11,884 nucleotides of DNA. It comes from Oxalobacteraceae bacterium (lineage in GTDB: Bacteria; Pseudomonadota; Gammaproteobacteria; Burkholderiales; Burkholderiaceae_D). Both the position numbers and the translations under genes were made by a program. Location: contig CANKWG010000048.1 of assembly GCA_947487325.1 (NCBI GenBank), positions 1 to 11,884 of the forward strand. The letters are read 5' to 3'. The notes beneath the pieces were generated by a model. The model did not search any database. It was not told the origin of the DNA and was given only the letters and a program-made list of their open reading frames with translations. This document shows, piece by piece, positions 1 through 7,997 of this stretch. Numbering within the stretch: the stretch's first letter is position 1; every line of letters begins with the position of its first letter.

Positions 1-37
1 TTCGGTTCGCGTGAAGACCATCTCTAGAGATAACAAA

Positions 38-619
38 ATGAAAAAAATCATCATTGGGGGCCTGCTAGTAATGTCAGGCAGCGTGCTGGCTGGAGAGAAC
101 AAGCCGTTCGTCATGATTGACTCGAACAGTGAAAAAGATTCCCTCGCCAGCGAGTACATAGGTGCCAACGTCACAGTCGGCGTCAAGACAGCGAACAAGG
201 TGGAATATTCAGTGAAAGTTGGCGTCAGCTCAAAGAACGCTACCAGCAGCGACACCATCAGCAATAACCTCGAATTCAAAGTTAAAAAGTCCTATGATCT
301 CGGCATGTTCTTCCTGCCCTACGTATCGGTACGCCTTGGTGAAAAGCTGAACTACGACACCACGCATTTCACGCACTACGCCTTTGATGCGGGCGCAAAA
401 ATACCGCTCCAGAATGGACTGTCACTTGATATCGGCACTCGTTATCGCAATGCGTTTAACTCAGCAGAAGATTACAAGAGCATGCGCTACCACGCGATGT
501 TCCTCTACGATGTCGATCGGCAAAACACCGTAGGCCTTCGTTACGCGCGTAGTTACTCTGATGTCTCCGACTATGAAGAGCGCAAGAGCTGGCGTGTGCA
601 CTACCAGCGCAACTACTGA
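38..619 (+). CDS. Small secreted protein, probable outer-membrane beta-barrel
   Basis: The product is 193 residues from the ATG at 38. An in-frame GTG at 11 is possible, but only the ATG puts the signal peptide at the N-terminus, and a weak AGAGA lies 7 bases upstream of it. Residues 1-18 (MKKIIIGGLLVMSGSVLA) form a clear Sec signal peptide with cleavage before Gly19. The mature part shows alternating polar and hydrophobic stretches typical of amphipathic beta strands (for example around YSVKVGVSS, LSLDIGTRYR, NTVGLRYARSYS and WRVHYQRNY). It ends in an aromatic residue, a common outer-membrane barrel signal. The length would suit a small barrel of about 8-10 strands. It is followed by a strong terminator, so it is transcribed separately from the metal pump. 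I do not recognise a named family; a porin-like or adhesin-like role is only inferred. Confidence 0.7.
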   Translation: MKKIIIGGLLVMSGSVLAGENKPFVMIDSNSEKDSLASEYIGANVTVGVKTANKVEYSVKVGVSSKNATSSDTISNNLEFKVKKSYDLGMFFLPYVSVRLGEKLNYDTTHFTHYAFDAGAKIPLQNGLSLDIGTRYRNAFNSAEDYKSMRYHAMFLYDVDRQNTVGLRYARSYSDVSDYEERKSWRVHYQRNY

Positions 620-650
620 CCTCCCATCTTCTGCGTTTTGGCGCAGTATC

Positions 651-685
651 AAAGCCCGGCACCGACAACTGCCGGGCTTTTTATT
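651..685 (+). terminator. Rho-independent terminator after the barrel gene
   Basis: A perfect 11-base inverted repeat (AAAGCCCGGCA at 651-661, TGCCGGGCTTT at 670-680) has an 8-base loop and runs into a T tract. It lies 31 bases past the stop codon at 619. The A-rich left arm means it could also act on the opposite strand. Confidence 0.9.
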
Positions 686-759
686 GCCTGAATCGGCTAT
701 TGGCGAAATAATCAAACCCTGTAAGCTTTTCATTTTCCTGACATAATCTCAGGCAAAAG

Positions 760-790
760 CTGACAAATAACTGACGAAAATTGTTAGAAT
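760..790 (+). promoter_or_regulatory. Possible sigma70 promoter for the czc operon
   Basis: An extended -10 element, TGTTAGAAT (782-790, five of six matches to TATAAT in TAGAAT), is preceded by CTGACA at 760-765. The 19-base spacing is long, but an extended -10 tolerates this. It would leave a 5' leader of about 175 bases before the start at 973. This is the best candidate I can find in the AT-rich gap at 686-972, but it is weak evidence. Confidence 0.3.
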
Positions 791-850
791 GTCACAGGCT
801 TTATTAGTTTGCTATCAAAAAAACATCGATTTAATACTCTTGTAAACTAC

Positions 851-872
851 TGAGTGACGATAATTGCACTCA
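851..872. promoter_or_regulatory. Palindrome upstream of the metal-efflux operon, possible operator
   Basis: TGAGTG (851-856) and CACTCA (867-872) form a perfect 6-10-6 inverted repeat, with a GATAAT hexamer between the arms. Its position, about 100 bases upstream of the first pump gene, suits a regulator-binding site. No metal-responsive regulator gene is present in the window. A second small inverted repeat, CCTGA/TCAGG, lies at 737-753. Confidence 0.3.
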
Positions 873-972
873 AGCCCTTAGTTTATTTTTGTATTCGCAT
901 CTTGGAACGCCGCGAGCACGCCTTGAAACGCGGAATTCTCAGCATGTCCGCAATTTTTACTGAAAGTTTTCT

Positions 973-2298
973 ATGCCGAGTAGCATTAAGGCCCGATCAG
1001 GTCCTTTTTACTTTTCTGGAGTGCTGAGCGCAGTTCATCTTGTTTCGCGTTTGTCGGCATGCATCTTATTGGTCTGCATGACCACGTTTGCAGCAAGAGC
1101 AGCGGAGCAAAGTGCACCCGCACCGAAGATAATTAGCCTCGACGATCTGGTTATGCTGGTGTTACAGCACAATTCGGCACTTCGGGCGGGTCAGCGCGGC
1201 GTTGATATCGCCACCGCCGGTGTGACGACTGCTGGCGCTATTCCAAATCCGCGCATCGAAGTCAACACCGGACGGAACGGCACACCGAGTGCCTCCGCTC
1301 AGGCCGGCACTGTCGTCGGTATCGGCGTTTCGCAATTCATCGAAAATCCCGAATTGCGTAGCGCACGCGTCAATACGGCGTTATATGCCGAGCAAACCAG
1401 CGTGCAATCACTGTCGCAAATCCGCAATGAACTGGTGGGTCAGGTCAAGCTACGCGCCTATGAATATCTGCTGCGCAAAGAAGAAGCATTGGCCGCGGCA
1501 GACGCACTGGCCCTGCTTCAGCAAATCCGAGAACGCGTAAAAGTTCGTGTCGATACGGGTGAAGCAGGCAGATACGAACTGATAAAGTCAGATGCAGAAA
1601 TCATCAATGCTCAGCAGCGCGAGCAAACTGCACGGCTGCAAATTCAGCAAGCAGCGATATTTCTCAACCGCCTCGCGGCGGGTCAACTACCGCCTCTCTG
1701 GGACCTGGATACGCAACTCAACGAAGTCACTGCCCTGCCCGAGCTTGACGCACTAAAAAAATCCGCGTTGCAGTCCAATCCAGAGTTACGAGTGCTCGAA
1801 TCGGAATTTGAACGCAATCAATCGCGCATCGCCGAAGCCACGGCTAGCCGTTTGCCCGGACTTGAATTGCGCTTGTCTCAAGTACGCGAGCCCGATGTCA
1901 GGCATGACCTATTGGGTGTCTCCATTCAGGTGCCATTGTTTGACCAGCGTCGTGGTCCGCGCGCCGAAGCGATCGCAGAGCGCGAGCGCACCACAGCAAG
2001 ACTAGAAGGTCGCCGAGCCGAACTCATTCAGCAGCTGGAGCTGTCCTGGAAATCCGTCGAAATCGCTCGGGTACGTATCAAGGCGCTGTCCGAAGGCGCG
2101 ATGCGTGATGCCGAAGCTGCCCTGCGCGTCGCACAGGCAGCTTATCGCTTCGGCGAGCGCGGCATTCTGGAGGTGCTAGATGCACAACGCGTGTTACGCG
2201 CTGTACGACAGGATCTGCTGCTCGCACGTTATCAGTTGCAGGCATCACTGATTGAACTGGACACGCTCGCCGGCCGCTTCGGCAGCCCGAACCAGTAA
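973..2298 (+). CDS. czcC: TolC-family outer-membrane channel of RND metal efflux (CzcC-type)
   Basis: This 441-residue protein is the outer-membrane duct of a CzcCBA-type pump, carrying substrate from the periplasmic adaptor and inner-membrane permease to the outside. The N-terminus has a hydrophobic core (about residues 28-40) ending in FAARA-AEQ, a likely signal peptidase I site near residue 43. The rest is mostly long alpha-helical, Gln/Arg/Glu/Ala-rich sequence in two similar halves. Each half opens with a LxxLxxxALxxNxxLR-like stretch (near residues 56-75, and again near ALQSNPELRVLESE around 265-280), the duplicated outer-membrane efflux protein layout. AYRFGERGILEVLDAQR near 393-409 is typical of the family. 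Length fits CzcC and CusC proteins. The ATG at 973 has a weak GAAAG upstream; an in-frame GTG at 1021 would also keep a signal peptide. It is first of three genes on one strand, 35 bases before the adaptor gene. Confidence 0.9.
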   Translation: MPSSIKARSGPFYFSGVLSAVHLVSRLSACILLVCMTTFAARAAEQSAPAPKIISLDDLVMLVLQHNSALRAGQRGVDIATAGVTTAGAIPNPRIEVNTGRNGTPSASAQAGTVVGIGVSQFIENPELRSARVNTALYAEQTSVQSLSQIRNELVGQVKLRAYEYLLRKEEALAAADALALLQQIRERVKVRVDTGEAGRYELIKSDAEIINAQQREQTARLQIQQAAIFLNRLAAGQLPPLWDLDTQLNEVTALPELDALKKSALQSNPELRVLESEFERNQSRIAEATASRLPGLELRLSQVREPDVRHDLLGVSIQVPLFDQRRGPRAEAIAERERTTARLEGRRAELIQQLELSWKSVEIARVRIKALSEGAMRDAEAALRVAQAAYRFGERGILEVLDAQRVLRAVRQDLLLARYQLQASLIELDTLAGRFGSPNQ

Positions 2299-2333
2299 CC
2301 TAAGAAACAATCTTACATTCCAACGACGCCATC

Positions 2334-3503
2334 ATGACCGCCACTTACCCACGCCGCATTGCAGCGCTCACCCTGAGCTGTTTCGCCCTAGTTCTTGCCG
2401 GCTGTGGCAAGGACGAGGCAGCCAAGACGCCTGCAGTACCTGCCGTTCAGAAAAAATCAGACCCGATGGTGGTCGAACTCAATGCGGAGATGACAAAACA
2501 ATTCCGTGTCGAGGCTGCGCAGATGGCGAGTATCGCCATCACGCAAAAAGTCTCCGGTCGCATTGAAGCTAATGAGCATCGCACGACGCGTATCGGTGCC
2601 TCTGTATCGGGTCGGGTGATTCAAGTCATGGCCGAGGTCGGTGACCGCGTCAAAGCGGGACAGGCCTTGGCCCGTCTGGCCAGCCCAGAACTCACGAATG
2701 CACAGCTCGCTTTCCTGCGCGCAGTCTCCAGTACCAAACTGGCTGAGCGCTCGGTCGAACGAGCACAGCAACTGGTGCTGGCCGATGTGATCGGTAATGC
2801 GGAATTGCAGCGTCGGGAAGTCGAACTCTCTGTCGCACGCGCCGAGTTGCGTGCGGCCAGCGACCAGCTGCGTCTTATCGGCATGTCGACGGCAGCCATC
2901 GAGAAGTTACGTGAAACAGGCGCACTAGCCTCCGAAGTACCCATCACGGCAACGCGCACAGGTATTGTGATTGAACGAAAAGTCAGTCAGGGTCAGGTCG
3001 CGCAACCCGGTGATCCTTTATTCACAGTAGCCGACCTATCCAATGTGTGGGTGGTGGGTGCTCTACCTGAACAGGATGCCAATTCGGTTAAGTTAAATCA
3101 GCGCGTGGAAGTCGAAGTCGCTGCCTTGGGGCAGCAGGTACTCAAGGGCAGGATTGTTTTCATCAGTGACACCGTGCAATCAGATACGCGTACCGTCCCC
3201 ATCCGCACTGAGGTCGACAATCCGAAATTCGAGCTCAAACCACAAATGCTGGCGACCTTGCGCCTCAATGGTCTTTTCGTAGAGCAGCTTGCAGTGCCTG
3301 CAACCGCTGTCGTACGCGAGAACGATAAAGACTACGTCTTCGTCAAAATCGGAGAAAATCGTTTCCGTCTCACCGAAGTACAACTTGATCCGCTCGCGGG
3401 TGAATTACGCCCCGTTCGCAAAGGCATTGATGTTGGCACACCCGTCGTTGTGGATGGTAGCTTCCATCTGAACAGCCAGCGCAAGCGCGCAGAGCTGGAG
3501 TAA
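2334..3503 (+). CDS. czcB: Periplasmic adaptor (membrane fusion) lipoprotein of RND metal efflux (CzcB-type)
   Basis: This 389-residue HlyD/CusB-type adaptor links the inner-membrane permease to the outer-membrane channel. A lipoprotein signal is evident: basic RR at 7-8, a hydrophobic stretch, then lipobox LAGC with Cys24 as the lipidation site. The first half of the barrel-sandwich (lipoyl-like) domain lies near residues 86-117 (SGRVIQVMAEVGDRVKAGQ). An alpha-helical hairpin follows at about 118-195. The second half lies near 200-230 (ATRTGIVIERKVSQGQVAQPGDPL), then beta-barrel and membrane-proximal domains to the C-terminus. I see no His-rich or Met-rich N-terminal metal-binding segment of the kind found in some CzcB and CusB proteins. 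No good Shine-Dalgarno site precedes the ATG at 2334, but the lipobox position supports this start. The stop codon is 4 bases before the permease start, indicating a single operon. Confidence 0.92.
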   Translation: MTATYPRRIAALTLSCFALVLAGCGKDEAAKTPAVPAVQKKSDPMVVELNAEMTKQFRVEAAQMASIAITQKVSGRIEANEHRTTRIGASVSGRVIQVMAEVGDRVKAGQALARLASPELTNAQLAFLRAVSSTKLAERSVERAQQLVLADVIGNAELQRREVELSVARAELRAASDQLRLIGMSTAAIEKLRETGALASEVPITATRTGIVIERKVSQGQVAQPGDPLFTVADLSNVWVVGALPEQDANSVKLNQRVEVEVAALGQQVLKGRIVFISDTVQSDTRTVPIRTEVDNPKFELKPQMLATLRLNGLFVEQLAVPATAVVRENDKDYVFVKIGENRFRLTEVQLDPLAGELRPVRKGIDVGTPVVVDGSFHLNSQRKRAELE

Positions 3504-3507
3504 GGCC

Positions 3508-6500
3508 ATGATCAATGGTTTGATTCGCGAGGCGCTGAGCGCGCGCCTGATCATGGTTGTGATCGCGCTCGCACTGGTGGGCTTTGGTGTACGTTCAACC
3601 TTGCACCTCTCGGTCGATGCTTTTCCTGACGTAACCAATGTGCAGGTGCAAATCGCCACCGAAGCACCTGGTCGCTCGCCCGAGGAAGTCGAACGGTTTG
3701 TGACCGTCCCCCTGGAAATCAGCATGACCGGCCTGCCCGGACTGACCGACATGCGCTCGCTCAATCGCAGTGGTTTGTCCATCATTACACTGGTGTTCAC
3801 CGATAGTACGAACGTGTACTTCGCCAGACAGCTGGTGATGGAGCGCCTGATCGAAGTCAATGCGCGTCTACCCGAAGGCATCACGCCGGTGCTGGGCCCG
3901 GTATCGACAGGTCTGGGTGAAGTCTTCCAGTACACCATCGATCATCCGGATGACGGCAACCGCAAGCTGACTGACAGCGAACTGATGGAGCGCCGCTCGA
4001 TTCAAGACTGGGTCGTGCGCCCCATGCTGCGCTCGATCCCGGGCGTAGCTGAAATCAACTCGATGGGTGGACTGGAGCGACAGTATCAGGTGCTCGTCAA
4101 TCCTGACCGTCTGCGTCACTATCAACTCTCACTCGAAGATGTGCGCAATTCGATCGCCAAGAACAATGCCAACTCCGGCGGTGGCATCCTGCCCAAGGGC
4201 GCAGAACAATATCTGATTCGTGGTGTCGGTTTGACGCGTACTGTAGAAGACATCGGCAATATCGTTCTGAAGGAAGAGCGCGGCATACCCGTCTTCGTTC
4301 GCGATGTGGGCGAAGTCAAAATCGGTGCAGCAGTTCGACAGGGTGCTCTGATTAAAAATGGCGTGACCGAATCCGCGGGTGGCATCGTGATGATGCTGCG
4401 CGCAGGTAACGCCAAGGAAATCGTCACCCGCATCAAGGAACGCGTCCACGAAATCAATAGCAAAGGCATGCTGCCCAATGGCCTGCAGATTACGCCTTTT
4501 TACGACCGTACCGAACTAGTCGATGCCTCGCTCTGGATGGTGGGCAAGGTACTGATCGAAGGCGTGATCCTGGTCGTGATTGTTCTGCTGATCTTCCTCG
4601 GCGATATACGCTCCAGTATTGTGGTGGTAGCCACACTGATTCTCACGCCTCTGATCACATTTATGATCATGAACAAGATCGGCTTGTCAGCCAATCTCAT
4701 GTCACTCGGAGGGCTGGCGATCGCCATTGGTCTCATGGTCGATGGCACCGTCGTGGTAGTGGAAAACGTGTTTCACAAACTGGGCCATGCACCGCCCGAA
4801 CAACGACTGGCCATCGTGCGTGAGGCGACACTGGACGTAGCCAAACCCACGATCTATGGCATCTCCATCATCATTCTGGTGTTTCTGCCGCTGATGACAC
4901 TCACTGGCATGGAAGGAAAAATGTTTTCGCCACTGGCGCTGACGATTGCGATTGCACTCGCTGTCTCGCTCGCCATTTCCCTGTTCCTATCGCCAGCACT
5001 ATGTTTCTACATCCTGCGCGGCGGATCCGACCACGATACGCGGCCGATTGCATGGATGAAACGCCACTACCTTAGTCTGCTCAATCTCGCACTGGGCGCG
5101 GAAAAGAAAACTGTCGTCGCTGCAATTGCATTGCTAGTTGGTTCAATCATGATCGTGCCTCTACTCGGCAAAAGCTTCATACCGATCATGAAAGAAGGAT
5201 CGATCACGCCTTCGATTATTCGTATGCCGAGCATTGCGCTGGATGAGTCGATCAAGATCGATATGCACGCGATGAAAATCATTAGCGAAATCCCTGGCGT
5301 ACGTATGGCCGTCTCCAAATTAGGCCGTGGCGAATCACCCGCCGATCCTTCGGGCCCGAATGAATCTGACCCCATCGTCTCGATCGATCCGGAATCAGAT
5401 CGCACTCAAGTCGAGATCGAAAACGACATTCGCAAAGCACTCTCTGACATGCCGGGCGTCCAGATAGTGATGAACCAACCCATCTCGCAACGGGTCGATG
5501 AAATGCTGACCGGCGTGCGCTCGCAGTTGGCAATCAAGATTTTTGGTGATGATCTGACCGAACTCAAGCGGCTCTCCGAAGAAGTTGCCCGCATCGTCAA
5601 GGACGTACCCGGCGCGAGGGATATCCGTGTCGATCGCTTATCGGGACAGCAGACACTTACCATCGACATCGACCGGCGCGCGATTGCACGCTACGGCATC
5701 AATGTCGCCGATATTCACAGCATCATCGAAACGGCTATCGGCGGTAGTGAAGTCAGTCAATTGTACGAAGGTGAGCGTCGCTACGGCATCTTGCTGCGTT
5801 ACCCGGAGTCTTATCGCAACACGGTAGAAGTCATCCGAGAGACCATGCTGCGCACAACCGACAATGCCATGATCCCGCTCGACAATGTCGCGACTATTCG
5901 ACTGGTGGATAGTCCACCTACGGTCACTCGGGAGACGGGTAAACGGCGTGTTGTGGTGGGCGCCAACGTCGCTGGCCGCGATTTGGGTGGTTTTGTCGCC
6001 GAGGTACAGCAGCGCGTCGAACAGAAAGTCAAACTACCCGAAGGCTATTACTTTTCCTGGGGCGGTCAGTTCGAGAACATGCAGCGCGCCATGTCAACGC
6101 TCATGGTCATCGTGCCACTCACGATTGCCGCAATCTTCTTCCTGCTATTCCTGATGTTCAATTCTGTGCGGCTCGCCGGATTGATCATCACGGTGCTGCC
6201 CTTCGCTTCAATCGGCGGGATTTTCGGGCTTGCCCTGACGGGTGAATACTTGTCGGTACCCGCCTCAGTGGGCTTCATCGCGCTCTGGGGTATTGCGGTC
6301 TTGAACGGCGTCGTGCTGATCAACTTCATACGACAACTACGTGAAGAAGGCATGGGGCAAGCTGAGGCGGTACGCGAAGGTTGCAAACAGCGTTTTCGAC
6401 CAGTGATGATGACGGCGACAGTGGCACTGCTAGGTCTCGTACCGTTCCTGTTTGCCACCGGACCCGGATCCGAAGTACAAAGACCATTGGCGATCGTTGT

Positions 6501-6603
6501 GATCGGTGGACTGATTACTTCAACCCTGCTTACGCTAGTGGTGCTGCCCGTGCTCTACCGTTGGTTCGAGCCACCGGTAGAAAAAGCAGAGAGCGTAAGC
6601 TGA
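3508..6603 (+). CDS. czcA: Heavy-metal RND permease (CzcA/CusA family)
   Basis: This 1031-residue proton-driven exporter has the usual length and layout. TM1 is near residues 12-30, a large periplasmic loop follows, TM2-6 lie at about 345-495, TM7 at about 535-553, a second periplasmic loop follows, and TM8-12 lie at about 862-1020. The proton-relay motif in TM4 reads AIG-LMV-DGT-VVV-VEN, with Asp412 and Glu419 retained. The first acidic position of CzcA (DFG) is Ala406. This resembles the AIG...DGS...VEN class that the literature links tentatively to nickel more than the Zn/Co/Cd class. In the periplasmic site a Met (Met573, in IIRMPS) matches one CusA methionine. The other two methionine positions appear to be Ser/Asp-rich sequence and Glu665, so Cu/Ag transport looks less likely. 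The start at 3508 follows GGAG/AAGG signals overlapping the adaptor stop. No clear terminator follows. The substrate metal is not settled. Confidence 0.95.
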   Translation: MINGLIREALSARLIMVVIALALVGFGVRSTLHLSVDAFPDVTNVQVQIATEAPGRSPEEVERFVTVPLEISMTGLPGLTDMRSLNRSGLSIITLVFTDSTNVYFARQLVMERLIEVNARLPEGITPVLGPVSTGLGEVFQYTIDHPDDGNRKLTDSELMERRSIQDWVVRPMLRSIPGVAEINSMGGLERQYQVLVNPDRLRHYQLSLEDVRNSIAKNNANSGGGILPKGAEQYLIRGVGLTRTVEDIGNIVLKEERGIPVFVRDVGEVKIGAAVRQGALIKNGVTESAGGIVMMLRAGNAKEIVTRIKERVHEINSKGMLPNGLQITPFYDRTELVDASLWMVGKVLIEGVILVVIVLLIFLGDIRSSIVVVATLILTPLITFMIMNKIGLSANLMSLGGLAIAIGLMVDGTVVVVENVFHKLGHAPPEQRLAIVREATLDVAKPTIYGISIIILVFLPLMTLTGMEGKMFSPLALTIAIALAVSLAISLFLSPALCFYILRGGSDHDTRPIAWMKRHYLSLLNLALGAEKKTVVAAIALLVGSIMIVPLLGKSFIPIMKEGSITPSIIRMPSIALDESIKIDMHAMKIISEIPGVRMAVSKLGRGESPADPSGPNESDPIVSIDPESDRTQVEIENDIRKALSDMPGVQIVMNQPISQRVDEMLTGVRSQLAIKIFGDDLTELKRLSEEVARIVKDVPGARDIRVDRLSGQQTLTIDIDRRAIARYGINVADIHSIIETAIGGSEVSQLYEGERRYGILLRYPESYRNTVEVIRETMLRTTDNAMIPLDNVATIRLVDSPPTVTRETGKRRVVVGANVAGRDLGGFVAEVQQRVEQKVKLPEGYYFSWGGQFENMQRAMSTLMVIVPLTIAAIFFLLFLMFNSVRLAGLIITVLPFASIGGIFGLALTGEYLSVPASVGFIALWGIAVLNGVVLINFIRQLREEGMGQAEAVREGCKQRFRPVMMTATVALLGLVPFLFATGPGSEVQRPLAIVVIGGLITSTLLTLVVLPVLYRWFEPPVEKAESVS

Positions 6604-6761
6604 AGTGACGGCTCAAAGGTTCTGAATATGTCGGGTCGCAGAGCGATCGGCCTGCGATCCGGCCACAGTCAGAGGGGGCATTAAGCCCTACCGTCATCTC
6701 GGCCTTCAAGGCATACTCCTGCGCTATCATCACGCTGATTAGCTAATTCGGGAGCGTAGCC

Positions 6762-6788
6762 ATGGCTGACAGGGAGTGCAACGCATGA
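6762..6788 (+). other. Eight-codon leader ORF overlapping the phosphodiesterase-like gene
   Basis: ATG at 6762 opens a short frame encoding MADRECNA, ending in TGA at 6786-6788. Its stop overlaps the ATG at 6785 as ATGA. A GGGAG ribosome site lies 7 bases before the leader ATG. Another, AGGGAG, lies inside the leader at 6771-6776 and serves the main gene. The arrangement would allow translational coupling, but so short an ORF can arise by chance. Confidence 0.25.
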
Positions 6789-7555
6789 TCCGCATCCAGC
6801 TAGCTGGCTGCAGCGGCGGTATCGGTGGCCGCGAGCGACAGACCACCAGCTATCTACTCAATGACACCGTACTGATTGATGCGGGCACGGGACTCGGCAC
6901 TCTCTCGCTCGAGGCGATGGCAAGCATCGACCATGTCGTGCTCACGCATGCGCACCTGGATCACATTGCCTGCCTGCCGCTGCTAGTGGATTCGGTTGCC
7001 GCAATGCGCAACGCGCCTTTGCAGGTATGGGCTCTGCCCGACGTCATCGCCATTCTGCGCGCGCATATCTTCAACAATCAGATCTGGCCCGACTTCACGG
7101 TCATTCCTGATGCCGTAAATCCCTTCATGCAACTCAACCCGCTGCCGGCCACGGGCATCACTCTAGCGGGACTACAATTCACAGCTTTGCCTGCATTACA
7201 CGGCATACCTGCCTGTGGCTATCGGGTCACCAAAGGAAACACAACGCTGGCATTTTCCGGTGACACCAGCGACTGCAACGCCTTTTGGCAAGCGGTCCTT
7301 GAAGATTCTGCACTCACGGCAGTGATAGTCGAGTGCTCCTATCCATCGACCATGGCCACCATGGCAGATTTGTCCATGCATATGCATGCAGGCGCACTGG
7401 CGCAACGGCTAAGTGCATTAGCGTCAAACGTCACAAGCGTGGTCATTCATCGAAAACCAGGATTTGAAGAAGCGATCGCCACTGAATTAACTGCGGCGTT
7501 ATCGGACAGAGATGTACGATTGCCGCATCCCGGCGAGGTATATCAGTTCGGTTGA
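6785..7555 (+). CDS. MBL-fold hydrolase resembling class II 3',5'-cyclic-nucleotide phosphodiesterase
   Basis: This 256-residue metallo-beta-lactamase-fold protein has a full set of apparent metal ligands: His55, His57, Asp59 and His60 in THAHLDH, His139 in PALHGIP, Asp160 in FSGDTSD, and His222 in VVIHRKPG. The opening GCSGGIGGRxRxTTSxLL, the IDAGTGxG segment and HLDHIACLPLLVDS resemble the class II cyclic-nucleotide phosphodiesterase group (yeast Pde1 and Vibrio CpdP type). The expected reaction is hydrolysis of cAMP or cGMP to the 5'-nucleotide. The ATG at 6785 is preferred over the GTG at 6776 because AGGGAG lies 8 bases before it. No signal peptide is seen, so it is likely cytoplasmic. 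It lies 181 bases past the metal permease with no obvious terminator between them. Proximity to a class III cyclase and cyclic-nucleotide-binding proteins supports a signalling role. Another MBL hydrolase activity remains possible. Confidence 0.8.
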   Translation: MIRIQLAGCSGGIGGRERQTTSYLLNDTVLIDAGTGLGTLSLEAMASIDHVVLTHAHLDHIACLPLLVDSVAAMRNAPLQVWALPDVIAILRAHIFNNQIWPDFTVIPDAVNPFMQLNPLPATGITLAGLQFTALPALHGIPACGYRVTKGNTTLAFSGDTSDCNAFWQAVLEDSALTAVIVECSYPSTMATMADLSMHMHAGALAQRLSALASNVTSVVIHRKPGFEEAIATELTAALSDRDVRLPHPGEVYQFG

Positions 7556-7563
7556 TACGATTT

Positions 7564-7633
7564 TATTGAACCGACGTTATCAAGCGGGTCCTATTGAAAC
7601 AAGGCTATTGAACTGAGGTTATTGAACTCACGT
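7564..7633. repeat. 14-base tandem repeat, five units, between convergent genes
   Basis: Five consecutive 14-base units start at 7564, 7578, 7592, 7606 and 7620. Units 1, 4 and 5 begin TATTGAAC; unit 3 begins TATTGAAA; unit 2 is diverged (TATCAAGC). Units 4 (TATTGAACTGAGGT) and 5 (TATTGAACTCACGT) differ at only 3 positions. It fills most of the gap between the stop codons at 7555 and 7653. I see no classic terminator here. Confidence 0.75.
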
Positions 7634-7652
7634 CACTGCCACGATGACACGC

Positions 7653-7997
7653 TCAAGCCTTCAATGCGTTGTGCATATAAAGCTGCAACAACAAGGCTTC
7701 AAGTACCGGCGTCGCGATACCACCTTCTTTTGCCAGCAAATCTCGCAGACCCTGCGCAGTAATCTCCATGCAGCTCGTCGCTCCGACAGCCTGCGCTGCC
7801 GCACTGCGCACGCCGCCCGCAAGCAACGCCTGCTCGCCGAATGAGGCGCCGGCAGAGAGCAGCGCGATCTGATGATTACGCTTGCGATCAATAATCGCGA
7901 CCTGACCCGACTGAATCACATAAAAACTTTTGGCGACGTCACCCGGCTCGAAGAGCACCTGGCCATCGGCATAATTGACGGCATTAAATCCGCTCAT
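7653..7997 (-). CDS. Stand-alone cyclic-nucleotide-binding domain protein with intact phosphate-binding cassette
   Basis: The product is 114 residues, almost wholly one CAP/PKA-type cyclic-nucleotide-binding domain. The beta-roll features are visible: DGQVLFEPGD (11-20), FYVIQSGQVAI (25-35), then the phosphate-binding cassette FGEQALLAGGVRSAAA (53-68). Glu55 and Arg64 sit at the positions that hold the ribose hydroxyl and the cyclic phosphate in this family. No DNA-binding helix-turn-helix, kinase or channel domain follows, so output must come through protein contact. The start overlaps the stop of the upstream gene by 4 bases (ATGA), implying coupled translation. A GGAAAG lies 7 bases before the ATG. 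The likely ligand is cAMP or cGMP. Lying across a divergent control region from a class III cyclase operon, it is a candidate receptor for that enzyme's product. Confidence 0.85.
   Translation of the reverse strand: MSGFNAVNYADGQVLFEPGDVAKSFYVIQSGQVAIIDRKRNHQIALLSAGASFGEQALLAGGVRSAAAQAVGATSCMEITAQGLRDLLAKEGGIATPVLEALLLQLYMHNALKA

Noticed and set aside
11..37. In-frame GTG start at 11 for the first gene
   Set aside because: It would place nine extra residues before a textbook signal peptide that begins at the ATG at 38.
1021..2298. Alternative GTG start at 1021 for the outer-membrane channel
   Set aside because: It would still keep a signal peptide, but its GGAG lies directly against the start codon, too close to work, so the ATG at 973 is kept with some doubt.
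3405..3938. 177-residue open frame on the minus strand inside the adaptor and permease genes
   Set aside because: It lies opposite strongly conserved coding sequence, has Ser/Arg-rich low-complexity composition, and resembles no family; the other long antisense frames in the permease are similar.
6652..6690. Small hairpins GGCC-N8-GGCC and GGGC-ATTAA-GCCC after the permease gene as a terminator
   Set aside because: Stems are only four bases and no T run follows, so termination is not supported.
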